Assembly: GCA_009602725.1 (NCBI GenBank) | Contig: WELB01000100.1 | Span: 272,569 to 291,884, forward strand | Direction: 5' to 3' | Length of the DNA stretch: 19,316 nt | Source of the DNA: Spirogloea muscicola | Lineage: Eukaryota > Streptophyta > Zygnematophyceae > Spirogloeales > Spirogloeaceae | In this document: one piece after another, positions 17,590 through 19,316 of the stretch | How positions within the stretch are numbered: the stretch's first letter is position 1 | Layout of the letters: each line of letters starts with the position of its first letter | The notes under the pieces: model-generated | What the model saw: only the letters and a program-made list of their open reading frames with translations | What the model was told of the DNA's origin: nothing | Databases searched by the model: none | Program-made: the position numbers and the translations under genes

Positions 17590-17720
17590 CTATCTGTCTG
17601 CTTGCATTCTCGACTTGAGGCTGCTAGTTCGGGATTACTGAGTGGCCATCCTCAGTAATTCCTTGCGCGCTATCCACTTGCCATACTTCTTGGACTTTGT
17701 CATTCTTTGTGGGCTGACAA
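17590..17720 (+). mobile_element. LINE ORF end and short tail
   Basis: The frame reads ILDLRLLVRDY-stop (stop 17639-17641), a variant of SDLRLLTRGY. The UTR that follows has ttggactttgtcattctttgtgggctg, with the second half of the hairpin lost. Confidence 0.6.
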
Positions 17721-17725
17721 TTTGG

Positions 17726-18142
17726 ATGAAGCACCCGGACCTGGCACGTGATGCAGCCCCCTATGCGCCCCTCACGCTCATCGCCGACCTGCAGGCGTGC
17801 TAGGCGGCCTTCGCAACCCCAATGCAGCTCCTCCCTGACTCCCTGAGGTGCATCTATGGGGGGCATGCACGGCTGTCAATCGGCGTCCTCTTCTGCAGCT
17901 GCGCATATAGCTCATGGCCCTTTAAAGTCTATCATGCTCTATAAATGCCGGATGAGGCCTTCCCCACAGCAGTCGAGGGTCTCCTCAGCCTTTCTCCGCC
18001 TTGCCTCCTGGGGGTGTTGCAGTGCGTTGAGGAGAAGGGCGACTCATGCAGCGGAACTGGCTCCACACGTCCTCCTCCGCAGTGCGCAGAAAGCCCCAGC
18101 ATGGTCAAGTACATCCCCTCTCTCTTTGCCACTTGCACGTAG
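17726..18142 (+). pseudogene. Possible decayed ORF, unrecognised
   Basis: One frame runs 139 codons with only two internal stops (TAG 17801-17803, TAA 17942-17944). It includes RCIYGGHARLSIGVLF and GLLSLSPPCLLGVL. I do not recognise a family. The frame could be an old retroelement or gene fragment, or chance. Confidence 0.2.
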
Positions 18143-18850
18143 TAGCATGCTTCTTGCAGTCAAGTGTCCTGTGGTGGACCTGGGGCGAACGGGGGAGGAA
18201 GTCTTCTGTGAGTGCAGAGCTTTTAGTCCAAACACTACCTTGTAGCTGGCATCTTTGAGCACTTGACAGACTCGAGGGTAGGGAAAGCAACTGCCGCAGA
18301 GGCGGCAGTCAGGCAAGCCCGCGCCACGCGTGCAAGCATGGCGCACCACTCGGAGCCAGTCGACGCTCAATCAAGCGGCCGCAACCAAGCGTGCCATCAG
18401 CTCGGCCTGCGCCAATGCTGTTTGTGCACGCCTCCAAGGTGCTGTACCACTGGCAGCCATGGCTGCAGCACACAAAGCTCCGACTACACGGGCTCTGCTG
18501 CATTGGAGATTGGCTTCAGGCTTCAACCACGGGATGTGAAGGTTCCAAGTCTGCGGTCTCGTTGAACAGCAGCAGACCAGTGGCACGTGGGGCAGCCTGT
18601 GCCTTGAACCCAGCGGTTGACTTGCCGAAGTACAGGAGCCGACAAGTGCGTTCAGAGAGCACTCTGGAGTTTTGCGGCGGCTTACCCGAGGAGGATCTGG
18701 AGCACGCGGCCGCCAGATAATCCGCAGATGCGGCGTGCATGGTGCGCGTCATCCACAGAGGCTTCAGTAGGTGCGCGACCGAGGGAAGGAGCCAAAGGGC
18801 GTGCACAGTCGCAGAAATTCGAGACTTGACCAGCCGCGGCTCAAGGTGTG
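18143..18850. other. No supported gene
   Basis: Several overlapping short frames occur on both strands (for example 18044-18370 and 18516-18806 on the minus strand). None has a recognisable domain or a convincing splice chain, and I see no LINE tail. Confidence 0.4.
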
Positions 18851-19316
18851 TATATGGTGATTTGGAACTTCAGTCGTAACGCTGGTTGGTATCGCAACTT
18901 CCGTCTTCTATGGTGGCACAAACCCACATCTGCGGCCGGTCGCGACCCGCCGCAGCGAGCGTGGCGCTGCCACGTATCTCTGCAAGGACAGCGGGCGCTG
19001 GACACGCGGCGAAACGCAGGCCGTCCGGAGGAGTCCTGCGGACGGCTCGGATGCGGCGGCCCTCCCCAGGGGGGGCATGGCGCACCCTCCTCCCCGAGGG
19101 GTTGGGGAGGCATTGGCCGACGGTTCCGATCGAGCGCACCCCGACGGTCCGCCAGGGGGTAGCCCTTACCGGGAGCGGGCGCCGGAAATTGAGGGCGGGG
19201 CGGGTTCGAAAACCCGCGGGCCCCCCCCTCCCCCCGCCCCACCTCCATGCCCGCCGGTCCCCCTGACCGCGCCCACCGCCGCCGCGCGCCGCGCCGCGCG
19301 CGCCGGGGCGCTGGCC
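18851..19316. other. Very GC-rich terminal segment, unassigned
   Basis: Composition shifts sharply to high GC, with a C-run block (19219-19240) and CG-rich triplets. An ATG at 19247 opens an Arg/Ala/Pro-rich frame off the right edge, and the minus strand is open from 19248 to 18841. Neither looks like a known protein. It could be a CpG-rich promoter/first exon or a spacer. Confidence 0.3.

Noticed and set aside
19190-19220. A GGTTCGA box resembling a tRNA T-arm (B box).
   Set aside because: No matching acceptor, D-arm or anticodon stem could be drawn upstream at the right spacing; the surrounding G/C runs make such a match easy by chance.

Overview
The window looks like nuclear DNA of a green plant-lineage organism, most likely a GC-rich, intron-rich green alga (Trebouxiophyceae-like; the rank is inference). 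The reasons are a GBF-interacting-protein-1 (GIP1) type N-terminal domain, a family I know from Viridiplantae, many short GT-AG introns with GTGAGT-like donors and GCAG acceptors, and very GC-rich coding sequence. Nothing here looks bacterial or organellar.

Layout. (1) 1-3317 is a dense mosaic of LINE fragments. They are almost all 3' ends: the last part of a restriction-like-endonuclease ORF, a short 3' UTR and a small hairpin. They lie in alternating orientation, often tail to tail or nested. (2) 3510-8079 (+) is a ten-exon GIP1-like gene (about 1129 aa). It has a UBA/CUE-like N-terminal domain, an RGG patch, a long low-complexity middle, a conserved KIP...FGSF block and polyQ tracts. (3) 8740-12298 (-) is a nine-exon Bin3/MePCE-type RNA 5'-phosphate methyltransferase gene (473 aa), convergent with the first gene. 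The track has no single ORF for it. I assembled it from motifs, and the splice phases agree throughout. (4) 12500-17720 is a second LINE zone. It includes the longest remnant (reverse transcriptase plus endonuclease, 13340-15486), broken by stops and frameshifts. (5) 17720-19316 has no gene I can support. It ends in an abruptly GC-rich, C-tract-rich stretch.

How it fits together. Two single-copy RNA-biology genes, one a probable RNA-granule/transcription cofactor and one an RNA capping methyltransferase, form a compact convergent island. LINE tails lie within about 200 bp upstream of both start codons. The repeats appear to be one superfamily of 5'-truncated REL-endo LINEs. Their copies share a C-terminal signature (LL-[TSV]-R-x-Y-stop) and a 3' UTR stem-loop whose pairing is kept by wobble pairs and alternative registers. 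One 85-bp 'tail only' insertion is flanked by a 12-bp direct repeat, apparently a target-site duplication, and sits inside another tail. The most interesting hypothesis here is a LINE family that recognises its RNA through this hairpin and repeatedly inserts into its own tails.
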